From: an uncultured Ruminococcus sp.
GTDB taxonomy: Bacteria; Bacillota; Clostridia; Oscillospirales; Ruminococcaceae
Length of the DNA stretch: 64,000 nucleotides
Direction of reading: 5' to 3'
Assembly (NCBI GenBank): GCA_902762785.1
Contig: CACWPL010000002.1
Location: forward strand, 95,909-159,908
Below the pieces are notes generated by a model. That model was not told the DNA's origin and ran no database searches. It was given only the letters and a program-made list of their open reading frames with translations. The position numbers and the translations under genes were made by a program. Each line of letters begins with the position of its first letter. Within the stretch, counting starts at the first letter, position 1. This document shows positions 8,229 to 16,081 of the stretch, in pieces.

Positions 8229-8921
8229 TCAGGCGTTGCGCTTCTTGTAGATGCTCTCCTCGCTGATCTTGATGAGGTTGAGCAGAGAGGAGGAATACTC
8301 CGGGTAGGTCTGCGAGAGGATGGCGGTGGTCAGGTAGAGGACGTCCGGGTCCTGCACACAGTCGTTCTCGCCGATCGGGATGCCGCTGGAGGCAGCCTTG
8401 ATGTTGGCCTCGTTCATGCTCACGATGGCGCTCGCGTCGTCATTGGCCACGACCTTCGGCACGGAAAAGAGCTTCTGGTCATTGTGGGGATTGGCGTTGT
8501 AGACGATGCGGAAGAGCTTATACACGTTCAGCATCAGATAGGAGGAGATCTCCTTGATGAGCGTGATGCTGTTGGCCTTCTGCGCGAGCGAGAAGAGCAG
8601 CGAGATGGAGTTGTTGATGATCTTGCGGTTGAAGGCCACGACCTCCGGCGAGGGCATGCTGTTGTTGCCGTCGTCATCGGGGATGTCCTCGATGGAGATG
8701 GTGCGCCCCTCCGGCTCCGGCGTGCGCCCGAGCAGGTAGTCGCAGGATACATTATAGTAATCAGCGATCTTGACCAAAAAATCCAGGCCGCATTCCCGGA
8801 TGCCCTTCTCGTAGTGAGAAAGCAGCGCCTGAGAGATCCCGAGGTCGGCAGCGGCTTGCTTCTGACTGATCTGACGTTCCTTGCGCTGTAGGGCGATGAT
8901 CCTGGGGAAATCAGAATTCAT
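8229..8921 (-). CDS. XRE-family transcriptional regulator
   Basis: 230 aa. Residues about 8-65 are a classic Cro/CI HTH (IIALQRKERQISQKQAAADL, then ISQALLSHYEKGIRECGLDF and YYNVSCDYLLGRTPE). The remaining 165 residues are a helical domain of unknown function, longer than simple XRE repressors, that may dimerise or sense a ligand. Codon use is less GC-rich than its neighbours. ATG 8921 follows AAAGGAG. It reads away from a 236-bp AT-rich region that holds an inverted repeat, suggesting autoregulation and perhaps control of the divergent phosphatase gene. No target is known. Confidence 0.85.
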   Translation of the reverse strand: MNSDFPRIIALQRKERQISQKQAAADLGISQALLSHYEKGIRECGLDFLVKIADYYNVSCDYLLGRTPEPEGRTISIEDIPDDDGNNSMPSPEVVAFNRKIINNSISLLFSLAQKANSITLIKEISSYLMLNVYKLFRIVYNANPHNDQKLFSVPKVVANDDASAIVSMNEANIKAASSGIPIGENDCVQDPDVLYLTTAILSQTYPEYSSSLLNLIKISEESIYKKRNA

Positions 8922-9157
8922 AGAGGGTAGCTCCTTTCATCATGTAATATTATGTACGTTTATGATAGCTTGTATATCCGTACTCTTATCATAACATACA
9001 TTATACTATTTGTAAAGAGGTAACTTAGTGGAATTTTCGCCTTGTTTTTTCCTAAAAGTTGTATAATACTACCACACAGTCAAAACAGCTGTCCGCTTTT
9101 TGTGCTAAGATCACGATCACAGCGGACGATCCAGTCATATATAAAGGAGGAGACCTT
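8922..9157 (+). promoter_or_regulatory. AT-rich divergent control region with inverted repeat
   Basis: Between the XRE gene (minus) and the histidine phosphatase (plus). TTATGATA (8960-8967) and TATCATAA (8987-8994) form a perfect 8-bp inverted repeat with 19-bp spacing. A minus-strand promoter TTTACA-17-TATGAT can be read with its -10 inside the right arm, so a protein bound there would block XRE transcription. For the plus strand a TATAAT lies at 9062-9067 without a good -35. Operator assignment is inference. Confidence 0.55.
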
Positions 9158-9796
9158 ATGAAAGGCTATCACCTGAGCCTCATCCGCCACGGCCGCACCA
9201 AGGCCAACGAGGAGGGCATCTACATCGGCAGCACCGACCTCTCCCTCACGGACGAGGGCGCCGCGGAGCTCGCCGCCAAGACGGACCAGTACGAATACCC
9301 GCGCGTCCAGCGCATCTACAGCAGTCCCCTGGCACGCTGCACGGAGACCGCCGAGATCCTCTTCCCGGAGCAGGACGTCTACGTCATCCACGAGCTGCGG
9401 GAGCTGAACTTCGGCATCTTCGAGGGCAAGCGCGCCGTGGACCTCGTCGGCCGGGAGGACTACCGCGCATGGCTCAAGGGCGGCGCGCCGGACGTCCGTC
9501 CGCCGGAGGGCGAGAGCGCCGAGGAGCTGTGCATCCGCTCCTACAAGGCCCTGACGCGCATCCTCATGGACATGATGGAGAACGACATGGCGCACTGCGC
9601 CGTCATCACCCATGCGGGCGTCATCAGCAACATGCTCGCCTGCTTCGGCCTGCCCAAGTATCCCGCCAGCGAGCTGCGCTGTGAGCCGGGCGAGGGCTTC
9701 GAGATCATGCTGACCGCGCAGATGTGGCAGCGCTCGCAGGCCTTCGAGATCCTGGGGATCGTGCCCTATTCCCGCAGCGGCGAGCCGCAGGACTGA
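9158..9796 (+). CDS. Histidine phosphatase (phosphoglycerate mutase-like)
   Basis: 212 aa. LSLIRHGRTKANEEGIYIG carries the RHG motif with the phosphorylated His; the second catalytic His is in CAVITHAGVISNML, and ELRELNFGIFEGK is the usual acid-bearing strand. The family (CobC/PhoE/GpmB-like) hydrolyses small phosphoesters; the substrate cannot be read. CobC-type alpha-ribazole phosphatase is one possibility, but no cobalamin genes lie nearby. The start 9158 follows AAAGGAGGAG; the longer frame from 9059 has no ribosome site. Confidence 0.87.
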   Translation: MKGYHLSLIRHGRTKANEEGIYIGSTDLSLTDEGAAELAAKTDQYEYPRVQRIYSSPLARCTETAEILFPEQDVYVIHELRELNFGIFEGKRAVDLVGREDYRAWLKGGAPDVRPPEGESAEELCIRSYKALTRILMDMMENDMAHCAVITHAGVISNMLACFGLPKYPASELRCEPGEGFEIMLTAQMWQRSQAFEILGIVPYSRSGEPQD

Positions 9797-9840
9797 TCTC
9801 GCGCGCTCCTACATAGTATGGAGAAAGGGAGCTGATCGTT

Positions 9841-10593
9841 CTGGACCATCGGACACTGCATGGATTCTCGCGCAAGGTGCTGCACGGCCATTGGGCGGAG
9901 GCGTGGCGCATGACGCTGCTGCCGGCCTTGGTCGGGGCGCTCCGGCGGCTCGTGCCGCTGGGGACGGCCGCGATGCTGGGACTTTCCGGCGTCTGCACCG
10001 CGCAGGCGCTCTGCCTGGGGCGCGTGCCGGTCTGGACGGCGGCGCTCGCGGCGTGGGCGGCGGCCTGCGCGGGCGTCTGCGCGTGGCTGCGCTGGCGGGC
10101 GCTCCGATGGATGTCCGCACGCTGCGGCCTGCCCCTCCCGCCCGGACGGATGCTCCGCCGCACGGCCGCTGCGGCGCTCCTGCGCGTGCCGCTCACGATG
10201 CTGCCGGTGCTGCTCCTCTTGACGGCCGCGCTGCTCCTGCGGGCGGCGGCGGGACGTGCGGAGGGCGGACTTTGGCTCTTCGCGGCGGCACAGGCGGCGC
10301 TCGCGGCCGTGTGGGCGGGGGCGTTCTGCCTCTGCGACCGCCTCGGCACGTCCGGGACGATGCTTTGGCTCGCTGCCCATCCTGATGCCACCGCCCGTCA
10401 GGCGCTCCGCGGCTCGCGGGCGATGCTCCGTGGACACCGATGGGAGCTGCTCACCGTTGGGATGCGGTATCTGCCCGCGATGGTGACAGTGCTGCCGATG
10501 GGCGTGCTGCTGCCGTATCTCCATGCAGACGTCACGCTCTTTTTGCAGATCCGGATGCGCGAGCATGAGCAGGCGCCTTCTATTATATCATAA
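9841..10593 (+). CDS. Uncharacterised membrane protein, weakly DUF975-like
   Basis: About 238-250 aa with five or six hydrophobic segments rich in Leu and Ala. The C-terminal part (GSRAMLRGHRWELLTVGMRY, then LLPYLHADVTLFLQIRM) recalls DUF975 membrane proteins, but the match is from memory and weak. There is no ATG at the front: GTG 9877 is the first standard start but has no ribosome site, whereas AAAGGGAG at 9824-9831 sits a normal distance from CTG 9841, and the residues between (DHRTLHGFSRKVLHGHW) look coding. I favour 9841 with a non-standard start. Confidence 0.6.
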   Translation: MDHRTLHGFSRKVLHGHWAEAWRMTLLPALVGALRRLVPLGTAAMLGLSGVCTAQALCLGRVPVWTAALAAWAAACAGVCAWLRWRALRWMSARCGLPLPPGRMLRRTAAAALLRVPLTMLPVLLLLTAALLLRAAAGRAEGGLWLFAAAQAALAAVWAGAFCLCDRLGTSGTMLWLAAHPDATARQALRGSRAMLRGHRWELLTVGMRYLPAMVTVLPMGVLLPYLHADVTLFLQIRMREHEQAPSIIS

Positions 10594-10684
10594 ACGACAG
10601 GATACAGACGACGGCGCCGGTGCGCCTGTGTACGCCCGGCACCGTGTATGCGATACGCCCAGACGATGAAAAGGACTGATCGGG

Positions 10685-11554
10685 ATGCAAGACCTCTATT
10701 TCACCTGTGGACGCCCGGCTCCGTGTAAGGCCGAGACGTTCCTGCGGCAGGACTGCGGCGTCTCCCATCGGACGCTCGCGAGCCTCAAGCATGTGCCGGA
10801 CGGCATCACGCGTGACGGCGTCCTCCTGCGGACGGTCGACACTGTCTACCCGGGGGACATCGTGCGTCTGCGCATCGTGGACGCACCGGCCATCGCGCCG
10901 AACCCTGCCCTGCACGCGGAGGCCGTGTTCGAGGACGATGATGTCGTATTATTCAACAAGCCCGCCGCCATGCCCGTCCACCCGAGCTTCCGTCATCGGG
11001 ACGACACCCTCGGGAACGTGTTCGCCGCCGGCTGGCCGACGCTCACCTTCCGCCCCGTCCACCGCCTCGACCGCAACACCTCCGGCCTCACGGCGGTCGC
11101 CAAGCATCCCCTCGCGGCGATGCACCTGCCCGGGCAGCTCGAGAAGACCTACATCGCCATTGCGGGCGGCCATCTGCACGGACGCGGCGTCATCGAGGCG
11201 CCGATCGGGCGGCGGGACGGCTCCGTGATCGAGCACTGCGTCCGGCCGGACGGCAAGCGCGCCGTGACGCATTACCGTGTCCTCGCACAGACAGCGGACG
11301 CCTCCGTCCTCGCGGTGACGCTCGAGACGGGACGGACGCACCAGATCCGCGTCCACATGGCCTACATCGGGCATCCCCTCCTCGGGGACACGCTCTACGG
11401 CGGCGATGCGTCCGCCATCGAGCGCCACGCCCTGCACTGCGCCCTCATGCGCTACACGGACGCCGCCGGGACGGTCCATCGCGTGACCGCCCCCTTCCCC
11501 GCCGACCTGTGCCAGATCCTGCCTCTTGACTTTTCGGTGGAGGATGTGCTATAA
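10685..11554 (+). CDS. RluA-family 23S rRNA pseudouridine synthase
   Basis: 289 aa, normal for RluD-type enzymes. An S4-like N-terminal region (ETFLRQDCGVSHRTLASLKH) precedes the catalytic domain with RPVHRLDRNTSGLTAVAKH, where the Asp of HRLD is catalytic, and LETGRTHQIRVHMAYIGHPL, the usual second motif. It converts uridines in structured RNA to pseudouridine in the cytoplasm; the exact site cannot be told. The promoter of the next gene lies inside its last codons. Confidence 0.9.
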   Translation: MQDLYFTCGRPAPCKAETFLRQDCGVSHRTLASLKHVPDGITRDGVLLRTVDTVYPGDIVRLRIVDAPAIAPNPALHAEAVFEDDDVVLFNKPAAMPVHPSFRHRDDTLGNVFAAGWPTLTFRPVHRLDRNTSGLTAVAKHPLAAMHLPGQLEKTYIAIAGGHLHGRGVIEAPIGRRDGSVIEHCVRPDGKRAVTHYRVLAQTADASVLAVTLETGRTHQIRVHMAYIGHPLLGDTLYGGDASAIERHALHCALMRYTDAAGTVHRVTAPFPADLCQILPLDFSVEDVL

Positions 11555-11555
11555 T
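11526..11555 (+). promoter_or_regulatory. Promoter of the M23 peptidase gene
   Basis: TTGACT (11526-11531), 18-bp spacer ending in TGTGC, TATAAT (11550-11555). The -10 overlaps the stop codon of the pseudouridine synthase gene. Confidence 0.85.
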
Positions 11556-11626
11556 TATCTGATAGGACACGGACGCTGCGGCGTCCGCAGAACGTAGGAA
11601 GACTTGCAAGGAAAGGAGGTATCGCG

Positions 11627-13330
11627 ATGGCGCGCCGTCAAAATCCCGACCCCCGCACGGACCGGCGGGACATTTGGGAGCTGCTCGTCCGGCTCGGCAT
11701 GATCGTCGTCCACAGCACGGGCGGCCTGCTGCGGATCGTCGGCGCGATGCTCTTCGGCATCCTGCGGATGATCGGCTATCTCTTCACCCAGGTGGGACGC
11801 TTCTTCGGCGCGATCGGCGCCGCCTTCAGCCACGCCTTCCGGGAGCACGGCCGTCCGGCGCGGGAGATCATCCGGGACATCAAGCAGTCCCGCGGCAAGG
11901 GCATCGGCCTGGTGCTTTGGCATGGGCTCCGTCTCCTGATGAGCTTCATCTTCGGCGAATACGGCATCCTGCGCACCGGCTTCAACTACATCCTCCCGGT
12001 CATCTCGATCCTGTTCCTCATCGGCATCGTGCGGCTCGGCTCCGGCCTGGACTACGCGCTGAGCGTGTCCGTCAGCGGCGAGGAGCTGGGCATCATCTCC
12101 TCCGAGGGCGATTTCGACGCCGCTGAGTACGAGGTCAAGCAGCGTCTCGCCATGACGGGCGAGGACATCAGCATGAACTTCAGTCCTGTGTACGACCTGC
12201 GCATCGTCAATGCCGATGACCAGTATCTCTCCGTACAGACCATCGCCGACAAGCTCCTGGCCGGCACGGGCCACGACCTGCGCGATGCGTATGGCGTCTA
12301 TGTGGACGGCGAGTTCATCGGTGCCGTGGAGGACCGCGACGTCGTGGCGTCCTACATGGACAGGGCACTGGAGAAATATGCCGCCGACATCACCGGCAAC
12401 GTCAACGAGGTCTACTACACGAAGAGCGTGACCTACGAGCAGGGCGTCTATCTGGCCGAGAGCCTGAGCGCCCCGAGCGTGCTGATCCGCAAGCTCTCCG
12501 CTGAGAACAAGACCGAGGGACACTATGTCACCCGCTCCTCGGACACCCCGCAGATCGTGGCCGCCAAGCACAGCATGACCCTCGAGGAGCTGGAGGAGCT
12601 GAACCCGGATGTCGACTTCGACGAGGGATTCGAGGCGGGGCTCCTCCTGCATGTGACGACCTCGGAGCGCTATATCCCCATCGCCTTCACGCGCACGCTC
12701 ACCGAGACGAGCTACATCGACTACACGAGCGTCCGCGTCGAGACGGCGGCGCTCAATCTGGGCGTGGAGCGAGTCATCTCGCACGGCTCCCTTGGCGAGC
12801 GCTCGAGCGAGGTGCTCGTGACGTTCGTGGACGGCGTCGAGAAGAGCCGTCAGGTGCTCAGCACGGTCGTGACGAAGGAGCCGGTGGCAGAGCAGATCGG
12901 CGTCGGGACGTACAGCGCACAGCCCGCGAACACCACGACTGTCCTCAGCGGCACGGGCAAATACGGCTGGCCGGTCAACGGCGGCTATATCAGCAGTCCC
13001 TTCGGCGGCGAGCGCCGTCACAAGGGGCTCGACATCGCCGCGCCCATGGGCACGGAGATCTACGCGGCCGAGGCCGGCACGGTCTACCGCGCAGGATGGA
13101 ACTCCGGCGGCTACGGCAACTACGTCATCATCGACCATCCCGACGGCTACCGCACGCTCTACGGCCACGCGAGCAGCGTGGTCTGCTACGAGGGACAGCA
13201 GGTCGAGAAGGGGCAGCTCATCGCCCTGGTCGGCTCCACCGGCGACTCCACCGGCCCGCACTGCCATTTCGAGGTCCGCGTCAACAACATCTGCGTCGAC
13301 CCGGCGCTCTATCTGCGGGTCAATGACTGA
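11627..13330 (+). CDS. Membrane-anchored LysM / G5 / M23 peptidoglycan hydrolase
   Basis: 567 aa. A cytoplasmic N-terminus with hydrophobic and amphipathic helices to about residue 145 (last one ILPVISILFLIGIVRLGSG) is followed by an extracellular region: about 150 residues without a name, a LysM-like segment near 300 (TPQIVAAKHSMTLEELEELN), a G5-like domain at about 340-425, then the M23 peptidase. Its zinc ligands are visible in HKGLDIAAPMGT, YGHASSV and GPHCHFEVR. It cuts peptide cross-bridges of the cell wall, in growth or in spore formation. ATG 11627 follows AAAGGAGG. Confidence 0.9.
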   Translation: MARRQNPDPRTDRRDIWELLVRLGMIVVHSTGGLLRIVGAMLFGILRMIGYLFTQVGRFFGAIGAAFSHAFREHGRPAREIIRDIKQSRGKGIGLVLWHGLRLLMSFIFGEYGILRTGFNYILPVISILFLIGIVRLGSGLDYALSVSVSGEELGIISSEGDFDAAEYEVKQRLAMTGEDISMNFSPVYDLRIVNADDQYLSVQTIADKLLAGTGHDLRDAYGVYVDGEFIGAVEDRDVVASYMDRALEKYAADITGNVNEVYYTKSVTYEQGVYLAESLSAPSVLIRKLSAENKTEGHYVTRSSDTPQIVAAKHSMTLEELEELNPDVDFDEGFEAGLLLHVTTSERYIPIAFTRTLTETSYIDYTSVRVETAALNLGVERVISHGSLGERSSEVLVTFVDGVEKSRQVLSTVVTKEPVAEQIGVGTYSAQPANTTTVLSGTGKYGWPVNGGYISSPFGGERRHKGLDIAAPMGTEIYAAEAGTVYRAGWNSGGYGNYVIIDHPDGYRTLYGHASSVVCYEGQQVEKGQLIALVGSTGDSTGPHCHFEVRVNNICVDPALYLRVND

Positions 13331-13389
13331 CAGATCGGCCTCTGTGCAGGATGCACAAGAAAAATGATAAATGTTAGCAAAACATTTGG

Positions 13390-13420
13390 CGGCAGACCCT
13401 TGACAGGTCTGCCGTTTTCT
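13390..13420 (+). terminator. Terminator of the M23 gene
   Basis: CGGCAGACC (13390-13398) / GGTCTGCCG (13406-13414) with a 7-nt loop, followed by TTTTCTGTT. The loop contains the -35 box of the next promoter. Confidence 0.85.
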
Positions 13421-13428
13421 GTTATAAT
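13400..13428 (+). promoter_or_regulatory. Promoter of the ribosomal protein operon
   Basis: TTGACA (13400-13405), 17-bp spacer, TATAAT (13423-13428): perfect consensus. It overlaps the preceding terminator hairpin. Transcription should begin near 13435 with the hairpin GTCCGG (13436-13441) / CCGGAC (13448-13453) at the very 5' end. No other promoter of this quality occurs before rplQ. Confidence 0.93.
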
Positions 13429-13434
13429 AATAAA

Positions 13435-13891
13435 AGTCCGGCGCATACCGGACGAATGATATGCGTTGAAGCGGAAGGTTGCTGGCGGTATGCTGGGGAA
13501 TTTCCGTGGAGTATGTCCGATTTCAAACCGGGCGAAAAGAGATCACGTCACAGTCTGTGCGGATGCGATGCGGCAGCGGATGCTGCATGGGGCGACCTGT
13601 GTGCCCTCATGCGGTCAGGATGCTGGTGCTTTGTCTACGCGCGCGTGTACGCATGATGTTCTGGAACAGTCCGGATCTTGCTGCTGTCAGGAAAGGTTCA
13701 CGACCGTGAAAACCACCCTGTAAGGCCCCTAAGATCGCGGACGTTTTTTATCAGGCGGCGAACGGAACACCCGGCCGCGTGTCTAACAGAACGAAAACGC
13801 ACACACGAGAGCAGGACACACGCAGACACACAGTATGCGAACAGGTCTCTGACAAGACGCCCCACCGATCGTTTTTGAGGAGGCGAAAAGT
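13435..13891 (+). promoter_or_regulatory. Long structured leader of the S10 operon
   Basis: About 450 nt without a credible gene. Besides the 5' hairpin, GTCCGGATCTT (13669-13679) can pair with AAGATCGCGGAC (13731-13742) over 11 bp with one bulged base, directly followed by six T (13744-13749). Inside the 51-nt loop GGTTCAC pairs with GTGAA(AA)CC. This is an attenuator-like layout. rpsJ starts about 140 nt further on. Short ORFs in this stretch are of unlike composition and lack ribosome sites. Confidence 0.6.
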
Positions 13892-14209
13892 ATGGCAGTC
13901 ACCGAGAAGATCAGGATCAAGATCAAGGGCTATGAGCACGCCAATGTCGACGCAGCTGCTGCGAAGATCGTAGAGGCAGCGAAGAGGAGCGGCGCGAGCG
14001 TTTCCGGCCCCATCCCGCTCCCCACGGAGAAGGAGATCGTGACCATCCTGAGAGCTGTCCACAAGTACAAGGACAGCCGCGAGCAGTTCGAGCAGCGCAC
14101 CCACAAGCGCCTGATCGACGTGCTCCGTCCCGCTCCGAGCACCCTGGAGGCACTTCAGAAGCTCGAGCTCCCCGCCGGTGTGGACATCCTGTCCATGGAG
14201 ATCAAGTAA
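13892..14209 (+). CDS. rpsJ: 30S ribosomal protein S10
   Basis: 105 aa, full length. [20 protein letters not shown] opens the protein and [17 protein letters not shown] with [20 protein letters not shown] is the conserved S10 core. It sits in the 30S head and also forms the transcription elongation complex with NusB. The N-terminal MAVTEK is ordinary. AGGAGG lies upstream. First gene of the operon; the long leader and a 146-bp gap on its 3' side set it apart from the tightly packed genes that follow. Confidence 0.97.
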   Translation: MAVTEKIRIKIKGYEHANVDAAAAKIVEAAKRSGASVSGPIPLPTEKEIVTILRAVHKYKDSREQFEQRTHKRLIDVLRPAPSTLEALQKLELPAGVDILSMEIK

Positions 14210-14355
14210 GGGTCCCCACCACCGCACAGCGCGTCGCAAGACACGCACCCCTAGTCCCCGGTCACGTCAGTTGCTGTGAAGCATTGACCAATGACTAGGT
14301 CACGTCGCACCTAGCTGCTAGGTCCGACCAATAACCAAACAAGGAGGAAAAGACA
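14210..14355 (+). other. rpsJ-rplC spacer with imperfect tandem duplication
   Basis: 146 bp. It contains GGTCACGTC twice (14260-14268, 14298-14306) and GACCAAT twice (14286-14292, 14326-14332), both at a shift of 38-40 bp, so the region looks like a degenerate tandem duplication. It also holds four CTAG tetranucleotides (14251, 14295, 14311, 14318), one pair forming CCTAGCTGCTAGG. No terminator or promoter is visible. Confidence 0.6.
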
Positions 14356-14985
14356 ATGCAGAAAGGCATTATCGCCAAGAAGATCGGTATGACGCAGATC
14401 TTCGATGAGAATGGCAAGGTGATCCCTGTAACGGTCGTTGACGCGAGCCCGAACGTGGTCGTTCAGGTGAAGACGGTCGAGAACGACGGCTATGCTGCCG
14501 TACAGCTCGGCTTCGGTGACAAGAAGGCCACCAGAGTCAACAAGCCGCAGAAGGGCCACTTCGACAAGGCAAACGCCGGCTACAAGAAGGTGCTCAAGGA
14601 ATTCCGTCTCGAAGACAGCGCACTGGAAGCAGGCAGCCTCGTCAAGGCTGATGTGTTCGCTGAGGGCGACATCGTAGATGTCTCCGGTACCAGCAAGGGT
14701 AAGGGCTATGCCGGCCCGATCAAGCGCCACAATCAGCACAGACTGAAGGAAACTCACGGTACCGGTCCTGTTCACAGACAGGCAGGCTCCATGGGCGCAT
14801 GCTCCTCTCCGTCCCGTATCTACAAGGGCAAGGGCATGGCAGGTCACATGGGCGCCGAGAAGGTCACCGTCCAGAACCTCGAGATCGTCAAGGTGGATGT
14901 TGAGAACGATCTGATCGCCATCAAGGGCGCCATCCCGGGCCCGAAGGGCGGCATCGTCACCATCGTTGACAGTGTGAAGGCATAA
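14356..14985 (+). CDS. rplC: 50S ribosomal protein L3
   Basis: 209 aa. [20 protein letters not shown] is the classic L3 start. The central [29 protein letters not shown] and [20 protein letters not shown] loops reach toward the peptidyl-transferase centre; the second contains a Gln-to-other change typical of variants and is otherwise normal. It nucleates 23S rRNA folding. Preceded by AAGGAGGAAAA. Eighteen bp before rplD. Confidence 0.97.
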   Translation: MQKGIIAKKIGMTQIFDENGKVIPVTVVDASPNVVVQVKTVENDGYAAVQLGFGDKKATRVNKPQKGHFDKANAGYKKVLKEFRLEDSALEAGSLVKADVFAEGDIVDVSGTSKGKGYAGPIKRHNQHRLKETHGTGPVHRQAGSMGACSSPSRIYKGKGMAGHMGAEKVTVQNLEIVKVDVENDLIAIKGAIPGPKGGIVTIVDSVKA

Positions 14986-15002
14986 GGAAGGAGGAAACGT
15001 CA

Positions 15003-15626
15003 ATGGCAAATGTGAATGTTTATGATATGGCCGGCAACGTAGTTGCAGAGACGACGCTCTCCGACGCCGTGTTCGGTATCGAGCCGAATGTTTCCGCCAT
15101 GCATGCGGTAGTCAAGAACTACCTTGCGAACCAGCGCCAGGGCACACAGTCCACTCTGACTCGCTCTGAGGTACGCGGCGGCGGTAGAAAGCCCTGGAGA
15201 CAGAAGGGCACCGGCCACGCAAGACAGGGTTCCATCCGCGCTCCCCAGTGGACGCACGGCGGTGTGGCCATCGGACCGAAGCCGAGAAGCTATAGATATT
15301 CCCTGAACAAGAAGCTGCGCAGACTGGCTATGAAGTCGGCGCTGTCCACCAAGGTGCAGGAGGGTCAGCTGATCGTGCTCGACACTCTGACCATGGACGA
15401 GTACAAGACCAAGACCATCGCCGCCATGCTCAAGGCGCTGGGCGTTGAGAAGAAGGCGCTCATCGTGACTGCTGAGGCAGACGCTAAGGTCTACAGGAGC
15501 GCCAACAACATCGCAGGCGTGAAGACCGCAGCGGTCAACACCCTGAATGTGTATGACATCCTCAACGGCGGCAAGTTCATCGCACCGAAGAACGCCATCG
15601 CTAAGATCGAGGAGGTATTTGCATAA
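15003..15626 (+). CDS. rplD: 50S ribosomal protein L4
   Basis: 207 aa. The exit-tunnel loop is visible: [20 protein letters not shown] followed by [20 protein letters not shown]. In enterobacteria L4 represses its own operon through the S10 leader; whether the leader here does this is unknown. GGAGGAAA site at the start; the stop overlaps the rplW ATG by one base. Confidence 0.97.
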   Translation: MANVNVYDMAGNVVAETTLSDAVFGIEPNVSAMHAVVKNYLANQRQGTQSTLTRSEVRGGGRKPWRQKGTGHARQGSIRAPQWTHGGVAIGPKPRSYRYSLNKKLRRLAMKSALSTKVQEGQLIVLDTLTMDEYKTKTIAAMLKALGVEKKALIVTAEADAKVYRSANNIAGVKTAAVNTLNVYDILNGGKFIAPKNAIAKIEEVFA

Positions 15627-15955
15627 TGAAAGCACCCCAGGATATCGTGCTCAGACCGATCATCACTGAGCAGGCGACCGATGCTCTCCCGCTGAACAAG
15701 TACACCTTTGAGGTAGCGAAGGACGCCAACAAGCTGGAGATCAAGCAGGCCGTAGAGGAGCTGTTCAATGTCGTTGTCCTGAAGGTCAACACCCTGAACT
15801 GCGACGGCAAGCAGAAGCGCATGGGCCGCTTCGTCGGCAAGACCGCTTCCTTCAAGAAGGCCATCGTCACCATCGACCCTGAGCCGAACGAGAAGGGCAC
15901 CAAGAAGGCCGACAAGAAGAAGGGCAAGATCGAGTTCTTCGAGAACTTCTTCTAA
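15626..15955 (+). CDS. rplW: 50S ribosomal protein L23
   Basis: 109 aa. [20 protein letters not shown] is the family start and KMKRMGRF-like segment ([18 protein letters not shown]) the rRNA-binding loop. L23 sits at the tunnel exit and docks trigger factor and SRP. The C-terminus has a lysine-rich stretch ([19 protein letters not shown]) slightly longer than usual. Translation is coupled to rplD by a one-base overlap. Confidence 0.97.
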   Translation: MKAPQDIVLRPIITEQATDALPLNKYTFEVAKDANKLEIKQAVEELFNVVVLKVNTLNCDGKQKRMGRFVGKTASFKKAIVTIDPEPNEKGTKKADKKKGKIEFFENFF

Positions 15956-15984
15956 GAGCACGCGCACGAAGCGCGCTGCTAGCT

Positions 15985-16061
15985 GAAAGATTATGGGGAT
16001 CCATGTCCCCGATAATGACATGTGCTGTCGGTACGCTGTGAGACACAGCGAAACGGCAGCA
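15985..16061 (+). promoter_or_regulatory. Two structured hairpins ahead of rplB
   Basis: First, ATTATGGGGA pairs with TCCCCGATAAT around a 6-nt loop (about 15989-16015). Second, TGCTGTCG (16023-16030) / CGGCAGCA (16054-16061) encloses CGCTGTG (16034-16040) / CACAGCG (16044-16050); the two helices are separated by a symmetric 3x3 internal loop GTA/AAA and closed by an AGA loop. No T-tract follows, so these look like binding or processing structures and not terminators. Confidence 0.7.
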
Positions 16062-16081
16062 GGAATAGGAGTGAAACAGAT

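Noticed and set aside
13456-13878. Several ORFs of 60-85 codons in the S10 leader.
   Set aside because: Odd Cys-rich composition, no ribosome sites, and they overlap structured RNA. A leader peptide is possible but not shown.
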